Shown here one piece after another: positions 25,170 through 34,424 of a stretch of DNA of 64,000 bases. Source of the DNA: Vibrio caribbeanicus ATCC BAA-2122 (GTDB lineage: Bacteria; Pseudomonadota; Gammaproteobacteria; Enterobacterales; Vibrionaceae). The first letter of the stretch is position 1, and the number at the start of each line of letters is the position of its first letter. The stretch spans positions 19,553-83,552 of the forward strand of contig NZ_AEIU01000081.1 of the NCBI RefSeq assembly GCF_000165125.1, written 5' to 3'. The notes beneath the pieces were generated by a model. That model was not told where the DNA came from. It searched no databases and was given only the letters and a program-made list of their open reading frames with translations. The translations under genes were made by a program, and so were the position numbers.

Positions 25170-25865
25170 TTAGGCATAAAACTTCTTCAATGCTGTCTTT
25201 AAAAACTGCTTAAAGTGTATTGGAATGATGACAAACAAAGCCACTCCGCTATTGAAGTCTGGATTCAACTTCCGATAATACTGGATCTCTAACTTATCAC
25301 TCGTTGCAAAAGAGGTTAATTCGGCTGCCGAGTAATTGCTGGACCGATTGACTGAAACTAGGCAACGTAAAGGCTCAGCAGAGCTCAAATCACCATCAGA
25401 GTTAAAAAGATCAAAGACCTTCTCTGGCGCGGGATGATGAGGGTGAGGCCATATAATCCCGGTGTTTTTAGCTATTGCACGATACATGGCTGGACTTAGC
25501 ATTGTGTCCGCATAATAGATCTTTTTCCACGGGCGACGTAGCCAGCACTTAAAACTTTCAGATAGAGAAAATACAAAAGTATTATCACCTTTTCGGTATT
25601 GAGGGATAAATCCAGCAGAGGCTCGAATTACGATCATTGTTGATTCGTCGCTGAACGTAAGTAGACAGTAGCCTACTAGGTTACCTTGGTCGAAATAGAG
25701 TCTCAGTCTACGTTCAAATGCGTCTGAACTATCGAAGTACTTAGCGAGATACGCTTCTGGTGTGATGTTGGAGAAACTAATTTTTATTATGTGAATAATT
25801 GCTTGTCGTTCAGACTCAGATAGCCATAGCTTTGTTTGAGTTAAATCCTTGAACTCTAATTTCAT
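25170..25865 (-). CDS. GNAT-like acetyltransferase family protein
   Basis: 231 residues, no signal peptide. The segment GNLVGYCLLTFSDESTMIVIRASAGFIPQYRKG resembles strands 4-5 of the GNAT fold with a degenerate acetyl-CoA loop (YRKGDNT in place of RGxG). I therefore call it GNAT-like with reservation. The rest, including RRPWKKIYYADTMLSPAMYRA, is not recognised. Function unknown. Confidence 0.55.
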   Translation of the reverse strand: MKLEFKDLTQTKLWLSESERQAIIHIIKISFSNITPEAYLAKYFDSSDAFERRLRLYFDQGNLVGYCLLTFSDESTMIVIRASAGFIPQYRKGDNTFVFSLSESFKCWLRRPWKKIYYADTMLSPAMYRAIAKNTGIIWPHPHHPAPEKVFDLFNSDGDLSSAEPLRCLVSVNRSSNYSAAELTSFATSDKLEIQYYRKLNPDFNSGVALFVIIPIHFKQFLKTALKKFYA

Positions 25866-25906
25866 CGCTAAGATACTCCTTCTAAGCTTTGAGTGTCTGT
25901 GAAAGA

Positions 25907-26218
25907 CTATTCCGCGCTAATTTTGTCTTTTATTTCGTAATGGATCTGCTTCTCTACTTTTTTTATATCGATCCCAGCTTGGCTAAAGCCCCTCTTGATA
26001 GCACTAGAGACGTCAAGTTGACCTTCTCCGGTTAAAAAGTGTGTTCTCGCTTGATGGGTTTCAAATACGCAGATAATGTTTAAGCTCTGTGGAAAAGAAG
26101 AATATTTGACCGTATGAGTCACCCATAGAAAGCCATCGTAGCTTTTTAATGTGTCCTCACAAACGTCGGTTAACACCTCTCTGATTTGATTTTCGATTTT
26201 CTTATCTGATTTACGCAT
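25907..26218 (-). CDS. Conserved hypothetical protein, 103 residues
   Basis: Small acidic/basic protein starting MRKSDKKIENQIREVLTDVC. Similar proteins in vibrios and relatives are, as I recall, often labelled Fis-family regulators, but no Fis-type helix-turn-helix is visible here. It lies 41 bases upstream of the GNAT-like gene in the same direction and may be co-transcribed with it. Confidence 0.65.
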   Translation of the reverse strand: MRKSDKKIENQIREVLTDVCEDTLKSYDGFLWVTHTVKYSSFPQSLNIICVFETHQARTHFLTGEGQLDVSSAIKRGFSQAGIDIKKVEKQIHYEIKDKISAE

Positions 26219-26311
26219 ACCGCCAACTTCCTAATCAATACCTTTACAACCGCTTTGGCTAGAATGGTCTCAAATAATATTGAGCATGCCCCAAATGCCA
26301 AACGCTTATAG

Positions 26312-26426
26312 TATACCCAAGTGACTTCAAAGTGCAGGGTTCAGAGCGATATCACAGTGTTGAGTTCAAGGAAAATAACGCAGCGAAATAGTCATCTCTT
26401 ACCAAGTTGTTGGTATATACCCAAGT
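26312..26426. repeat. Right-half copy of the TATACCCAAGT intergenic repeat
   Basis: In reverse orientation it matches the right half of the 57330-57595 element almost base for base (ACAACTTGGTAAGAG, GCTGCGTTATTTTCCTTGAA, CTCAACACTGTG, TTTGAAGTCACTTGGGTATA). Both edges carry TATACCCAAGT in the same direction. It fills the gap before the exonuclease gene. Confidence 0.85.
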
Positions 26427-26503
26427 AATATTGAGCTTGCTATCTTTCCTTTTTTAGTACTTTCAACGATACTTTGCGCTTTAATTTTCAAGCGGAAAAC
26501 CTC

Positions 26504-27118
26504 ATGACTCAAGCTAGTTCTGTTGTCGTGCTCGATTTTGAAACCACAGGCCTTTCTCCAAATATGGGCGATCGCGCCATTGAAATCGGTGCGGTTAAAC
26601 TTGTTGATGGTCAAGTTGTCGATAGTTTCCAACGATTAATGAATCCTGGTTTTCGAGTGAGCACCTTCATCGAAGGCTATACAGGTATCACCAATAATAT
26701 GTTGCGTACAGCGCCGAGCTGCGATGAGGTCATGACCTCGTTCAGCCAATTTATTGCGGGAGAGAATCTTATCGCTCACAACGCCTCCTTCGATAAGCGA
26801 TTTCTGGATGCGGAGCTAGAGCGAGTCAACTGCGGTTATTCTGGCGAGTTCGCTTGCTCATTATTAGTCGCAAGGCGGCTCATTCAAGATGCCCCCTCAC
26901 ACAAACTTGGTGAGTTGGTTCGCCACCGAAATATTGAAAACGACGGCGTATTTCACCGCGCTTTGGCCGATGCACAGGTAACGGCAAAGTTGTGGCTGCT
27001 AATGGTAGAAGAGCTTGAGCAATACGGCATTACCTCGCCAAGTTTTACATTTATGCAGAGAATCAGTAAAACAGCCAAAAGCAAAGTGGATCAGCTACTT
27101 GCCAACCATCGGGCTTAA
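26504..27118 (+). CDS. DEDDh 3'-5' exonuclease (DnaQ/epsilon-like)
   Basis: 204 residues from ATG 26504; the frame extends to TTG 26474 without a ribosome binding site. Exo I is [12 protein letters not shown] (catalytic Asp and Glu), Exo II is [14 protein letters not shown], and Exo III is [14 protein letters not shown] (His and Asp). It is a stand-alone proofreading-type exonuclease, distinct from dnaQ at 62389. The substrate and pathway are not known; related proteins appear beside DNA repair genes in other genomes. Confidence 0.85.
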   Translation: MTQASSVVVLDFETTGLSPNMGDRAIEIGAVKLVDGQVVDSFQRLMNPGFRVSTFIEGYTGITNNMLRTAPSCDEVMTSFSQFIAGENLIAHNASFDKRFLDAELERVNCGYSGEFACSLLVARRLIQDAPSHKLGELVRHRNIENDGVFHRALADAQVTAKLWLLMVEELEQYGITSPSFTFMQRISKTAKSKVDQLLANHRA

Positions 27119-27160
27119 AACTCTAATGCCCAAGTGTGCTGGTGTTACTGGTGCGCTTTT

Positions 27161-27246
27161 TAGATGACTAGATTTTCAAATCGTTGCCTTGCCTGTCAAG
27201 CAAGCCACTCTTGCTGAACCTAGCATCTTGAGGTTACTTGGACATA
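27161..27246. repeat. Left-half copy of the intergenic repeat
   Basis: TAGATGACTAGATTTTCAAA, then CGTTGCCTTGCCTGTCAAGC, then ACCTAGCATCTTGAGGTTAC and a slightly altered terminus (ACTTGGACATA). It is in reverse orientation to 57330. Confidence 0.85.
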
Positions 27247-27389
27247 AAGCCCCCTTAATTTCCCTTTCTTGATGATGTCTTACCGCATGATTGTTTTGTT
27301 TTATCAAACAGACTTTTCTAACAGGCTTGTTTTTCTGATGTAATGATTAGGGTAAATTTGTCCTTGTTTATATGTGTTGCATATAAAAT

Positions 27390-27454
27390 CCTTGCCTTGC
27401 CTGTAAAGCAAGCCATTCTCGCTGAACCTAGCATCTTGAGGTTACTTGGTTATA
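27390..27454. repeat. Left-half copy of the intergenic repeat, truncated
   Basis: CCTTGCCTTGCCTGTAAAGC followed by AAGCCATTCTCGCTGAACC and TTGAGGTTACTTGGTTATAT. A second left half only 144 bases after the 27161 copy, same orientation. The intervening 27247-27389 shows no gene. Confidence 0.85.
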
Positions 27455-27582
27455 TCAACGTCTTGAGATTTCTTTGACAGGAAAAGAAATACAATGGGTT
27501 GGTTTTGTTGAGGGTATATCTGGGGTGGTATCAAAGTTTTCATCGCGCCCCTGTGCGAATAGAGAGTAGAGCGGAGCCATTT

Positions 27583-28317
27583 ATGTTTTCAAACGTGTCG
27601 ATAAAAGCCAACTTAGCCAAAGACCATCATAATTTTTACCAGAATATTTTAGGGATGACACTCACTGATCAAGGGTGGGGGTTTGAGAATCAGGGAGCGC
27701 GTTTATCCTTTACCCATATTCCCGAGCCTTATCAAACTCAATCTGACGATTTATTTTGGAAAATTGGTATTACGGTCGTCAATCTTGATCTCGCGTGCCA
27801 GTGGTTACGTCAACAGGGTTTTTTTGTCACTGAACCAAGACAGTTTAGAGATATTGGTTACCTTGCACACCTGAGTGATCCAAGCGGCATGACGATCGAG
27901 TTATTACAGACCACGTTCTCGAATTCATCGCCATCAACGACACTCTTTCACCCGATAAGCTCTGGTGCGACAGTAGCCCATATTAGTATGAGGTGTCACG
28001 ATAAGAAGCAAATGATGTCGTGGTGTCAACAGCAAGGTATGGTACTGAAATCTATCCAGCCAGCGCTTGATTTTGGGTTTACCTTGTATTTCTTCAGTTG
28101 GGTGGATGAGACACTGCCTGAACCAGAACTAACCTCTGTCGCTAATCGTGAATGGTTGTGGCAGCGTCCTTATACCTTGTTAGAGTTTCAGGTGATTGAT
28201 AATGCTCCCCCTTTTCTTGCGCCAGAAGAGAACAAAAGTGGTCTGTTTGAAATTGCAACAGAGAGTGGACTGATTATCAACGGCAGAAGTCTTATAGAGG
28301 CAGGGTTAGCTCGGTAA
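27583..28317 (+). CDS. VOC-superfamily (glyoxalase/dioxygenase-like) protein
   Basis: 244 residues from ATG 27583, chosen because GGAG lies 7 bases upstream; the frame is open back to 27499. Two vicinal-oxygen-chelate modules are visible: MFSNVSIKANLAKDHHNFYQ...LSDPSGMTIELLQ (residues 1-112) and VAHISMRCHDKKQMMSWCQQ...LLEFQV. Metal-ligand candidates include the Glu of MTIELLQ and the His of VAHISMR. The chemistry could be glyoxalase, isomerase or dioxygenase and is not determined. Confidence 0.75.
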   Translation: MFSNVSIKANLAKDHHNFYQNILGMTLTDQGWGFENQGARLSFTHIPEPYQTQSDDLFWKIGITVVNLDLACQWLRQQGFFVTEPRQFRDIGYLAHLSDPSGMTIELLQTTFSNSSPSTTLFHPISSGATVAHISMRCHDKKQMMSWCQQQGMVLKSIQPALDFGFTLYFFSWVDETLPEPELTSVANREWLWQRPYTLLEFQVIDNAPPFLAPEENKSGLFEIATESGLIINGRSLIEAGLAR

Positions 28318-28599
28318 TAATCACCATTTTTTAAAGAGTTAATGCTGTGACGCCCTTTTCCTTGCCTATGCGGCTCAGGTTTACCAACTCGTCTTACGTG
28401 CTCGGTGTGAGCTGCAAAATATGTGGCTAATACAGAGCGGTTTGATGCCCAAGTACATGGGGAGCCGCGCTTTTTTTGTTCATAGAAAATCTCGGTAAAG
28501 AAGCGCATAAACAAGAGGTGAACATTCGCTAGATATTGGTCACATCTTTTGTTAGAATTCCGCGATTCTCACTTGATGAATACAGTTAAAGGAAGGCTT
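28318..28599. other. Right border of the accessory block / ribH leader
   Basis: 282 bases before ribH. No FMN-riboswitch core is seen. A fragment TGCCCAAGTACATGGGGAGC near 28447 resembles a solo end of the intergenic repeat, followed by GCGCTTTTTTTG, a possible terminator for the VOC gene. A promoter for ribH should lie in 28480-28570 (TTAGAAT is a possible -10). Confidence 0.45.
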
Positions 28600-29070
28600 A
28601 TGAAAGTGATCGAGGGTGGCTTCCCAGCGCCAAATGCAAAAATTGCTATCGTTATTTCTCGTTTCAACAGTTTTATTAACGAAAGTCTATTGTCTGGTGC
28701 AATCGATACTTTAAAACGCCATGGTCAAATTAGCGAAGACAACATTACTGTTGTTCGTTGTCCTGGTGCGGTTGAGCTTCCTCTTGTTGCACAGCGCGTA
28801 GCAAAAACGAAGAAGTACGATGCAATTGTTTCTCTTGGCTCGGTTATTCGTGGCGGCACACCTCACTTTGAATACGTGTGTAGTGAGTGCAACAAAGGTC
28901 TTGCCCAAGTTTCTCTGGAGTACAGTCTTCCAGTGGCGTTTGGTGTTTTGACCGTTGATACCATAGATCAGGCTATTGAGCGTGCCGGAACCAAGGCTGG
29001 TAATAAAGGTGCAGAGGCTGCACTGAGCGCGCTTGAGATGATAAACGTTCTTTCAGAAATCGATTCCTAA
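28600..29070 (+). CDS. ribH: RibH, lumazine synthase
   Basis: 156 residues from ATG 28600 with AAGGAAGG upstream; the frame runs back to 28549. It condenses DHBP with the ribitylamino-pyrimidine to give 6,7-dimethyl-8-ribityllumazine. Typical motifs are [40 protein letters not shown] and [17 protein letters not shown]. In related genomes ribH is directly after ribBA; here 11.7 kb separates them. It overlaps nusB by one base. Confidence 0.95.
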   Translation: MKVIEGGFPAPNAKIAIVISRFNSFINESLLSGAIDTLKRHGQISEDNITVVRCPGAVELPLVAQRVAKTKKYDAIVSLGSVIRGGTPHFEYVCSECNKGLAQVSLEYSLPVAFGVLTVDTIDQAIERAGTKAGNKGAEAALSALEMINVLSEIDS

Positions 29071-29537
29071 TGGGGGCCAGTGTGAAACCAGCCGCACGTC
29101 GTAATGCACGCCGATTTGCTTTACAAGCAATCTACTCTTGGCAAATAACTAAAGAAAATGTTGCCAATATTGAAGAGCAGTTTTTATCGGGAGATAAGTA
29201 TGATGAAGAAGAACATCATGCCCAAGAGCCCGCTCTCTCTACACCAGATACGGATGTTGCTTACTTCAGAGATCTTCTGACCGGAGTTGTGCTTAGTCAT
29301 ACTGAATTGGATAGTAAAATTCGCCCTTATACCGCACGTCCAATGCAAGATTTGGATATGATGGAACTGGCGCTACTTCGTTTGGCGATGTATGAAATGA
29401 CGCGTCGTGAAGATGTGCCTTATAAAGTCGTGATTAACGAAGCTATCGAATTAGCCAAAGTGTTTGCAGCAGAAGAGAGCCATAAGTTCGTCAATGGGGT
29501 CTTAGATAAAGCTGCACCACATGTTCGTAAAAAGTAA
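29070..29537 (+). CDS. nusB: NusB, transcription antitermination factor
   Basis: 155 residues, all-helical. NusB with NusE (S10) binds boxA RNA for rRNA antitermination. It begins [20 protein letters not shown] and contains [17 protein letters not shown] and [19 protein letters not shown] at 29082 preceded by GGGGG is a possible alternative start, but Vibrio NusB is known to me with [12 protein letters not shown] terminator follows. Confidence 0.95.
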   Translation: MGASVKPAARRNARRFALQAIYSWQITKENVANIEEQFLSGDKYDEEEHHAQEPALSTPDTDVAYFRDLLTGVVLSHTELDSKIRPYTARPMQDLDMMELALLRLAMYEMTRREDVPYKVVINEAIELAKVFAAEESHKFVNGVLDKAAPHVRKK

Positions 29538-29550
29538 TCCCCAAATTTGA

Positions 29551-29580
29551 AAAAAGGTCAGCACTCGCTGACTTTTTTTT
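29551..29580 (+). terminator. Terminator after nusB
   Basis: AAAAAGGTCAGC, loop ACTC, GCTGACTTTTTTTT: strong stem with an 8-T run, separating ribH-nusB from thiL-pgpA. Confidence 0.85.
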
Positions 29581-29622
29581 CGTTTGTACATTTTAGTGTC
29601 CTTGAAAGAGAATATTTAGACC

Positions 29623-30588
29623 ATGGTTGGTGAATTTAATCTGATAGAGAAATACTTTGTAGCAAGGCAACATCCCCGTAAGGACGTTGTCTTGGCGGCA
29701 GGCGATGATTGCGCGCTGGTAAAAGCGCCCAATGATGTGGCGATTGCGATTAGCACCGACACTTTAGTGGCGGGAACCCACTTTTTAGTTGATGCCAATC
29801 CTGCTTGGGTTGCGCATAAGGCACTTGCCTCCAATATCAGTGATCTGGTGGCGATGGGAGCCACACCAGCATGGGTATCTCTCGCACTGACTATGCCAGA
29901 GGTTGATGAGGCTTGGTTAGAACCATTTTGTACTGCTTTTTTTGAATTAGCCGATTATTACGGTATTCAATTGGTTGGAGGCGACACCACCAAGGGGCCG
30001 CTGAGTATCACTTTAACCGTGCATGGTTTGGTTGATGCCAATAATGCGTTGCGACGCGATGGTGCGAAAGTGGGGGATTGGGTCTTTGTGACAGGCAATC
30101 TTGGAGACAGCAGGGCAGGATTAGATGTTATATTGAATCCGGATTTGTGTCATAGACCACATGCCCAGACCTTGGAAAAAGCGCACTATCTTTCAACACC
30201 AAGAGTATTAGTTGGTCAGGCCTTATTGGACTTTGCAACCTCTTCAATCGATCTATCCGACGGCCTTATTTCTGACATTAAACATATTTTGCATCGCTCT
30301 GATGTGGGCGTTAGTATTGATATAGCAAAGCTTCCTACCTCTGAACATCTTGAGCTATTTTTGAATGATCCAACACTCGCCAAGCAATACGCTTTATCAA
30401 GCGGGGAAGAGTATGAATTGTGCTTTACTGTACCTGATGAACTCAAAGAAAACTTGGACAGTCGGTTAGCTCATTGTGGTGTCAAAGTTACCTGTATTGG
30501 TCAAATACGCAGTAAGGGCGTTTTTGATATTCATTATTCTGGCCAGCCCATCGAGTGGGAGGTTAGTGGCTATGATCATTTTAAATAG
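29623..30588 (+). CDS. thiL: ThiL, thiamine-monophosphate kinase
   Basis: 321 residues. It phosphorylates thiamine phosphate to the active coenzyme thiamine diphosphate. Landmarks: MVGEFNLIEKYF, AAGDDCALV, STDTLVAGTHF, GGDTTKGPLSITLTVHG, SSIDLSDGLISD and SSGEEYELCFT. pgpA follows 12 bases later. Confidence 0.95.
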   Translation: MVGEFNLIEKYFVARQHPRKDVVLAAGDDCALVKAPNDVAIAISTDTLVAGTHFLVDANPAWVAHKALASNISDLVAMGATPAWVSLALTMPEVDEAWLEPFCTAFFELADYYGIQLVGGDTTKGPLSITLTVHGLVDANNALRRDGAKVGDWVFVTGNLGDSRAGLDVILNPDLCHRPHAQTLEKAHYLSTPRVLVGQALLDFATSSIDLSDGLISDIKHILHRSDVGVSIDIAKLPTSEHLELFLNDPTLAKQYALSSGEEYELCFTVPDELKENLDSRLAHCGVKVTCIGQIRSKGVFDIHYSGQPIEWEVSGYDHFK

Positions 30589-30600
30589 AAAGGCTTTGAG

Positions 30601-31107
30601 ATGAAGGCTCCATTATCATTTATTTCACTTAAAAACCCTTGGCACTTGATGGCGACGGGCTTTGGTAGTGGTTTATCTCCAGTGATCCCAGGCACAATGG
30701 GAACGCTCGCTGCGATCCCACTTTATCTTCTTTTGGTGCAGTTATCCTTAAGTGGTTATATTGTCGCAGTGGTCATTGCCTGCCTATTAGGCATTAAAAT
30801 TTGCCAAGTGACTTCGGATGATATGGGAGTACATGATCACGGCTCTATTGTCTGGGACGAATTTGCAGGTTTTTGGATCACCATGCTTGTTGTTCCATTA
30901 TTCAATCAACCAACAACAGAGTGGAAATGGCTACTGACCGGATTTGTGTTATTTCGCTTTTTTGACATGGTAAAACCATGGCCGATCGGTTGGTTGGATA
31001 AACGGGTACATGGTGGCCTTGGAATTATGCTTGATGATATCGTCGCGGGCGTCATGTCTGCGATAGCACTTTACCTCATTGGTAAATACCTAGCCTGGTT
31101 TATTTGA
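30601..31107 (+). CDS. pgpA: PgpA, phosphatidylglycerophosphatase A
   Basis: 168 residues, inner membrane, about 3-4 hydrophobic segments. It dephosphorylates phosphatidylglycerol phosphate. Conserved motifs are GFGSGLSPVIPGTMGTLAA, DHGSIVWDEFAGFW and LDDIVAGV. Co-transcribed with thiL. A small hairpin, AGGGGA...TCCCCT followed by TTCTCT (31117-31140), may end the transcript. Confidence 0.93.
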   Translation: MKAPLSFISLKNPWHLMATGFGSGLSPVIPGTMGTLAAIPLYLLLVQLSLSGYIVAVVIACLLGIKICQVTSDDMGVHDHGSIVWDEFAGFWITMLVVPLFNQPTTEWKWLLTGFVLFRFFDMVKPWPIGWLDKRVHGGLGIMLDDIVAGVMSAIALYLIGKYLAWFI

Positions 31108-31116
31108 TTCAAAGAT

Positions 31117-31140
31117 AGGGGAGTGCTTTCCCCTTTCTCT
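31117..31140 (+). terminator. Possible terminator after pgpA
   Basis: AGGGGA (31117-31122) pairs with TCCCCT (31129-31134) and is followed by a T-rich stretch, between convergent pgpA and the DUF3461 gene. Confidence 0.5.
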
Positions 31141-31172
31141 TACTTAAAGCGTCAAGGTGGATTAGGCCACCA

Positions 31173-31556
31173 TCACTTCATTTTTTCTAGATCGGCTTCA
31201 ATCTCAGCAATTTTACTGGTTACTACTTTCTCTAGGTGTTTCAAATCAGACAGGATTTTTCCTTTAATGTCTGTTTCTGATAGTTTTTGTGGTTTGGTGA
31301 TTTTATTCAGCTCATCAATGACCAGGGTTAGGTTACGGTTGATTTCACTGACTTCTTTATATTGATGGCTACCACTATCGACAAGGACATTTTTAACTTG
31401 GCGTGGGTATTTGAATTTAACGCTTTTGGCGAACAACTCCCCTTTTTGTTTGTGGAAGTAAATCTTCAACACGTCTTTGTGGGCTTCTTGACGTAATGCG
31501 TAGCGCTCAATTTTTTCGGGTTCGTGGATCCCCAAACTGTTTAGGTGTGTATACAT
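31173..31556 (-). CDS. DUF3461 family protein
   Basis: 127 residues, soluble, rich in Lys and Glu, with a C-terminal coiled coil ([26 protein letters not shown]). The N-terminus [24 protein letters not shown] is typical of DUF3461, a family of unknown function often located near glnD. Here it is directly downstream of glnD, 139 bases away and on the same strand, which supports a shared transcript. Confidence 0.8.
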   Translation of the reverse strand: MYTHLNSLGIHEPEKIERYALRQEAHKDVLKIYFHKQKGELFAKSVKFKYPRQVKNVLVDSGSHQYKEVSEINRNLTLVIDELNKITKPQKLSETDIKGKILSDLKHLEKVVTSKIAEIEADLEKMK

Positions 31557-31695
31557 AGACGGCCTCTGTGTGATGATGACTTCTTCAAACTGGCGCTCCG
31601 GATCTGGAACAATCAGATTAGAATAATTTAGCAGTCAAGTGGCAGACTAGATAGAAGATTTGCTGCTTAAGTTGAGAACTTGTGCTCGTGATCGA

Positions 31696-34329
31696 CTAAG
31701 TCTTGCTCAGGAGCTTATTATCGACCTTAGTGAACTGTTTCAACAAGGCTTCCTTTAATCTTGTTTCTTCGAGTTCACTTAATTTCCCTTTTTCTTCCCC
31801 TGTGATAATAAATAGATCTTCTGCTCTTTCACCTATGGTTGTGATCTTAGCGGCATGCAGATGAATACCCAGTTCTGAAAAGGTAGCGCCTATTTTTGCG
31901 AGTAGTCCCGGTGTATCAAGCGCGATAAATTCCAGTAAGGAGTGTTTTTGATGCTTGGTTGGCAGGAACTCTGCTCTTGTCTTGACCTTAAAGTGCTGTA
32001 AGTTTTTTGGTGCTCGACGTGCTTTAATTTTTAATGGCTTAGAATCGGCAAGAGCTTTGGTGATGTTTTTAACAATGGTTTGTTGGCGGTTTGCTTCAAG
32101 CGCTTTGCCTTTGTTGTCTAGTACCATAAAAGTATCGAGAATAAACCCATCTTTACTGGTCATGACTTGCGCATCGTGGACATTTAAATTGCGTCGATTG
32201 AGTTCAGCGACAACGCGAGCAAACAGTGCCTGTTGATCTTTGCTGTAAACAAAGACCTCGGTTCCCCCGCGGGTGGCATTTTTTGAGACAAGAACCAAAG
32301 GTGCAGTGTTATCTTGGTGATTGACGATATGGCGCGAGTGCCAAGCGATTTGTTGATGTGTATGACGGAAAAAATAATCCGCTTTGAAGCGCTGCCAAAG
32401 TCGTTCCACATCATAGCTATTGATGCCTTCTTTACGAAGTATCGCAATGGCCATTTGCTGATTGTGTCTTATGCGTTCACGGATATCGACCGGGTTCTCT
32501 AAGCCGCGCCTAAGTGCGCGTTGGGTAGAATAAAATAGCTCAGCAAGCAAGGTACGCTTCCAACTGTTCCATAGCGCTGGGTTGGTCGCACAAATATCGG
32601 CAACGGTTAAACAAACCAGGTACTCGAGTCTTTCTTCATCACGCACTTGGCGTGCGAATTCGGTAATGACTTCGGGATCGTGGATATCTCTTCTTTGAGC
32701 GGTGACAGACATCAATAAATGATACCTGACCAGCCAGCCAACTAGGTTTGCCTCAGGTTTTGAAAGGCCGTGCTCAATACAAAATTCGTACGCTTCTCCC
32801 TCACCAATGATCGAGTGATCGCCTTTCCTACCTTTACCAATATCATGAAAAATTGCAGCGATAATCAACAGCTCTTTCTTCTGAATACGAGGAAAGAGCT
32901 CGCAGCATATTGGGTGTTTGTCACGATTGTTGGGATCGTTGAACATATTGATATGATTGAGTAACCTTACACTGTGCTCATCAACGGTATAAACATGAAA
33001 GAGGTCAAATTGCATTTGGCCCACAATCTGGCTCCATTGCGGTAAGTAGGCAGAAAGTACCCCCAGCCGGTGCATCAAACGAAAAGACTTGTGTAGGGCA
33101 TTTGGGTGACGGCAGAGCTCAAGGAAGGTCTGTCTCGCTTTGGGAATGGTGTGGAGAAATTTGTTAAGTCTTCTTCGAGCGGTACGGAGCTGACGCATAG
33201 TACTGGGCGCAACGCCTTCGATCGTTGAATCGTTAGCGATATGCAGGAACATATCTAAAATGGTTTCGGGGCGAGACTGAAATAAAGCGGGCATTTTAGC
33301 TTCAATAAGGTGGCCCCTGCGCTGAAAGTCGTCATTCAAAGGTTCAATATCTGCTTGGATATCATTATTTAATATCGCTTGATCGAAAATTTTAAGCAGC
33401 ATTTTGTTGAGTTCAGCCACACGCCTTACCGTGCGATAGAAGGCTTTCATCATCATTTCAACGCCTTTATTACCTTCACCTTCGAAACCGAGGTAATGGG
33501 CAATTGAAGGTTGATGCTGAAAGGTTAAACGATTGTCGTATCTTCTAAGCTCAATGTGTAAAGCGAAACGCACTCGCCACAAGAATTCCTGACATTCAAC
33601 TAATTCCCGATACTCGGCATCAGTTAGAAAGCCATAACGGCTCATCTCCAGTAATGAGGTTGCTCCAAAATGTCTTCTCGCGATCCAGCTCAGGGTGTGT
33701 ATGTCTCGCAGCCCTCCGGGGGTTGATTTTATATCTGGTTCAAGATTATAAGCGGTATCATTATACCTAGCGTGACGCTGGCGTTGCTCGTCTAGCTTTG
33801 CTTGATAAAATGTTTCACTGGGCCAAAATAAATCAGAATGGACGATTCCTTTTAGCTGAAGAAAGAGATCTTCACAGCCTGTTATAAATCGAGCTTCTTG
33901 CAAGCTTGTGGCAACCGTCAGATCGTCTTTACCTATGGTTGAACATTCATGTAATGTGCGAACTGCATGCCCGACGGATAAATGTAAGTCCCATAACGTG
34001 GTGATGAATTGCCCTACCACATCTGCAGTTTTCTGCTCAAGTGTTTCTGGAGATATGATAAGAATATCAATGTCAGATAACGGGTGTAGCTCACCTCTCC
34101 CATAGCCACCGACAGCAATCAGGCTGATGTTTGTTTGCTGAGAGAGATCGTATTGAGACCATAGGTTCTGTAATACAGTATCAATAAATTTGGCTCGTCC
34201 GAACACTAACTCTGAGACGGGGTGTCGTTTGACAAATAACTCTTTTTGTCGCGCAGAAAAGTCACTTAATTGTAATTTGAGATCGTCAATCGATTGGCTT
34301 TGAGCAGAACTTGAAGAGCGAGATGACAT
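31696..34329 (-). CDS. glnD: GlnD, bifunctional uridylyltransferase / uridylyl-removing enzyme
   Basis: 877 residues. It senses glutamine and uridylylates or deuridylylates the P-II protein GlnB, which is also in this window (56878). Domains: nucleotidyltransferase with GGYGRGELHPLSDID (about residues 70-84); an HD hydrolase domain with IFHDIGKGRKGDH (about residues 490-505); and two C-terminal ACT domains (VFVYSKDQQALFARVV and LLEFIALDTPGLLAKIG) that bind glutamine. The length fits E. coli GlnD (890). Confidence 0.95.
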   Translation of the reverse strand: MSSRSSSSAQSQSIDDLKLQLSDFSARQKELFVKRHPVSELVFGRAKFIDTVLQNLWSQYDLSQQTNISLIAVGGYGRGELHPLSDIDILIISPETLEQKTADVVGQFITTLWDLHLSVGHAVRTLHECSTIGKDDLTVATSLQEARFITGCEDLFLQLKGIVHSDLFWPSETFYQAKLDEQRQRHARYNDTAYNLEPDIKSTPGGLRDIHTLSWIARRHFGATSLLEMSRYGFLTDAEYRELVECQEFLWRVRFALHIELRRYDNRLTFQHQPSIAHYLGFEGEGNKGVEMMMKAFYRTVRRVAELNKMLLKIFDQAILNNDIQADIEPLNDDFQRRGHLIEAKMPALFQSRPETILDMFLHIANDSTIEGVAPSTMRQLRTARRRLNKFLHTIPKARQTFLELCRHPNALHKSFRLMHRLGVLSAYLPQWSQIVGQMQFDLFHVYTVDEHSVRLLNHINMFNDPNNRDKHPICCELFPRIQKKELLIIAAIFHDIGKGRKGDHSIIGEGEAYEFCIEHGLSKPEANLVGWLVRYHLLMSVTAQRRDIHDPEVITEFARQVRDEERLEYLVCLTVADICATNPALWNSWKRTLLAELFYSTQRALRRGLENPVDIRERIRHNQQMAIAILRKEGINSYDVERLWQRFKADYFFRHTHQQIAWHSRHIVNHQDNTAPLVLVSKNATRGGTEVFVYSKDQQALFARVVAELNRRNLNVHDAQVMTSKDGFILDTFMVLDNKGKALEANRQQTIVKNITKALADSKPLKIKARRAPKNLQHFKVKTRAEFLPTKHQKHSLLEFIALDTPGLLAKIGATFSELGIHLHAAKITTIGERAEDLFIITGEEKGKLSELEETRLKEALLKQFTKVDNKLLSKT

Positions 34330-34385
34330 ACAGCGATTCCATGCATTAATAAGCGAGCTTGTTCCAATTTAGCAGATTTATCACG

Positions 34386-34416
34386 GATAAAAAATATCCC
34401 CCAGTTGGGGGATATT
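34386..34416 (-). terminator. Terminator after map
   Basis: On the minus strand AATATCCCCC, a 4-base loop, and GGGGGATATT are followed by TTTTTATCC, just past the map stop. It separates map from glnD. Confidence 0.85.
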
Positions 34417-34424
34417 GAATGTGG

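Noticed and set aside
28318-28599. Possible FMN riboswitch before ribH
   Set aside because: The conserved RFN-element core segments (AGGG...ACCGGCGGT and GATCCGGT-type) are absent.
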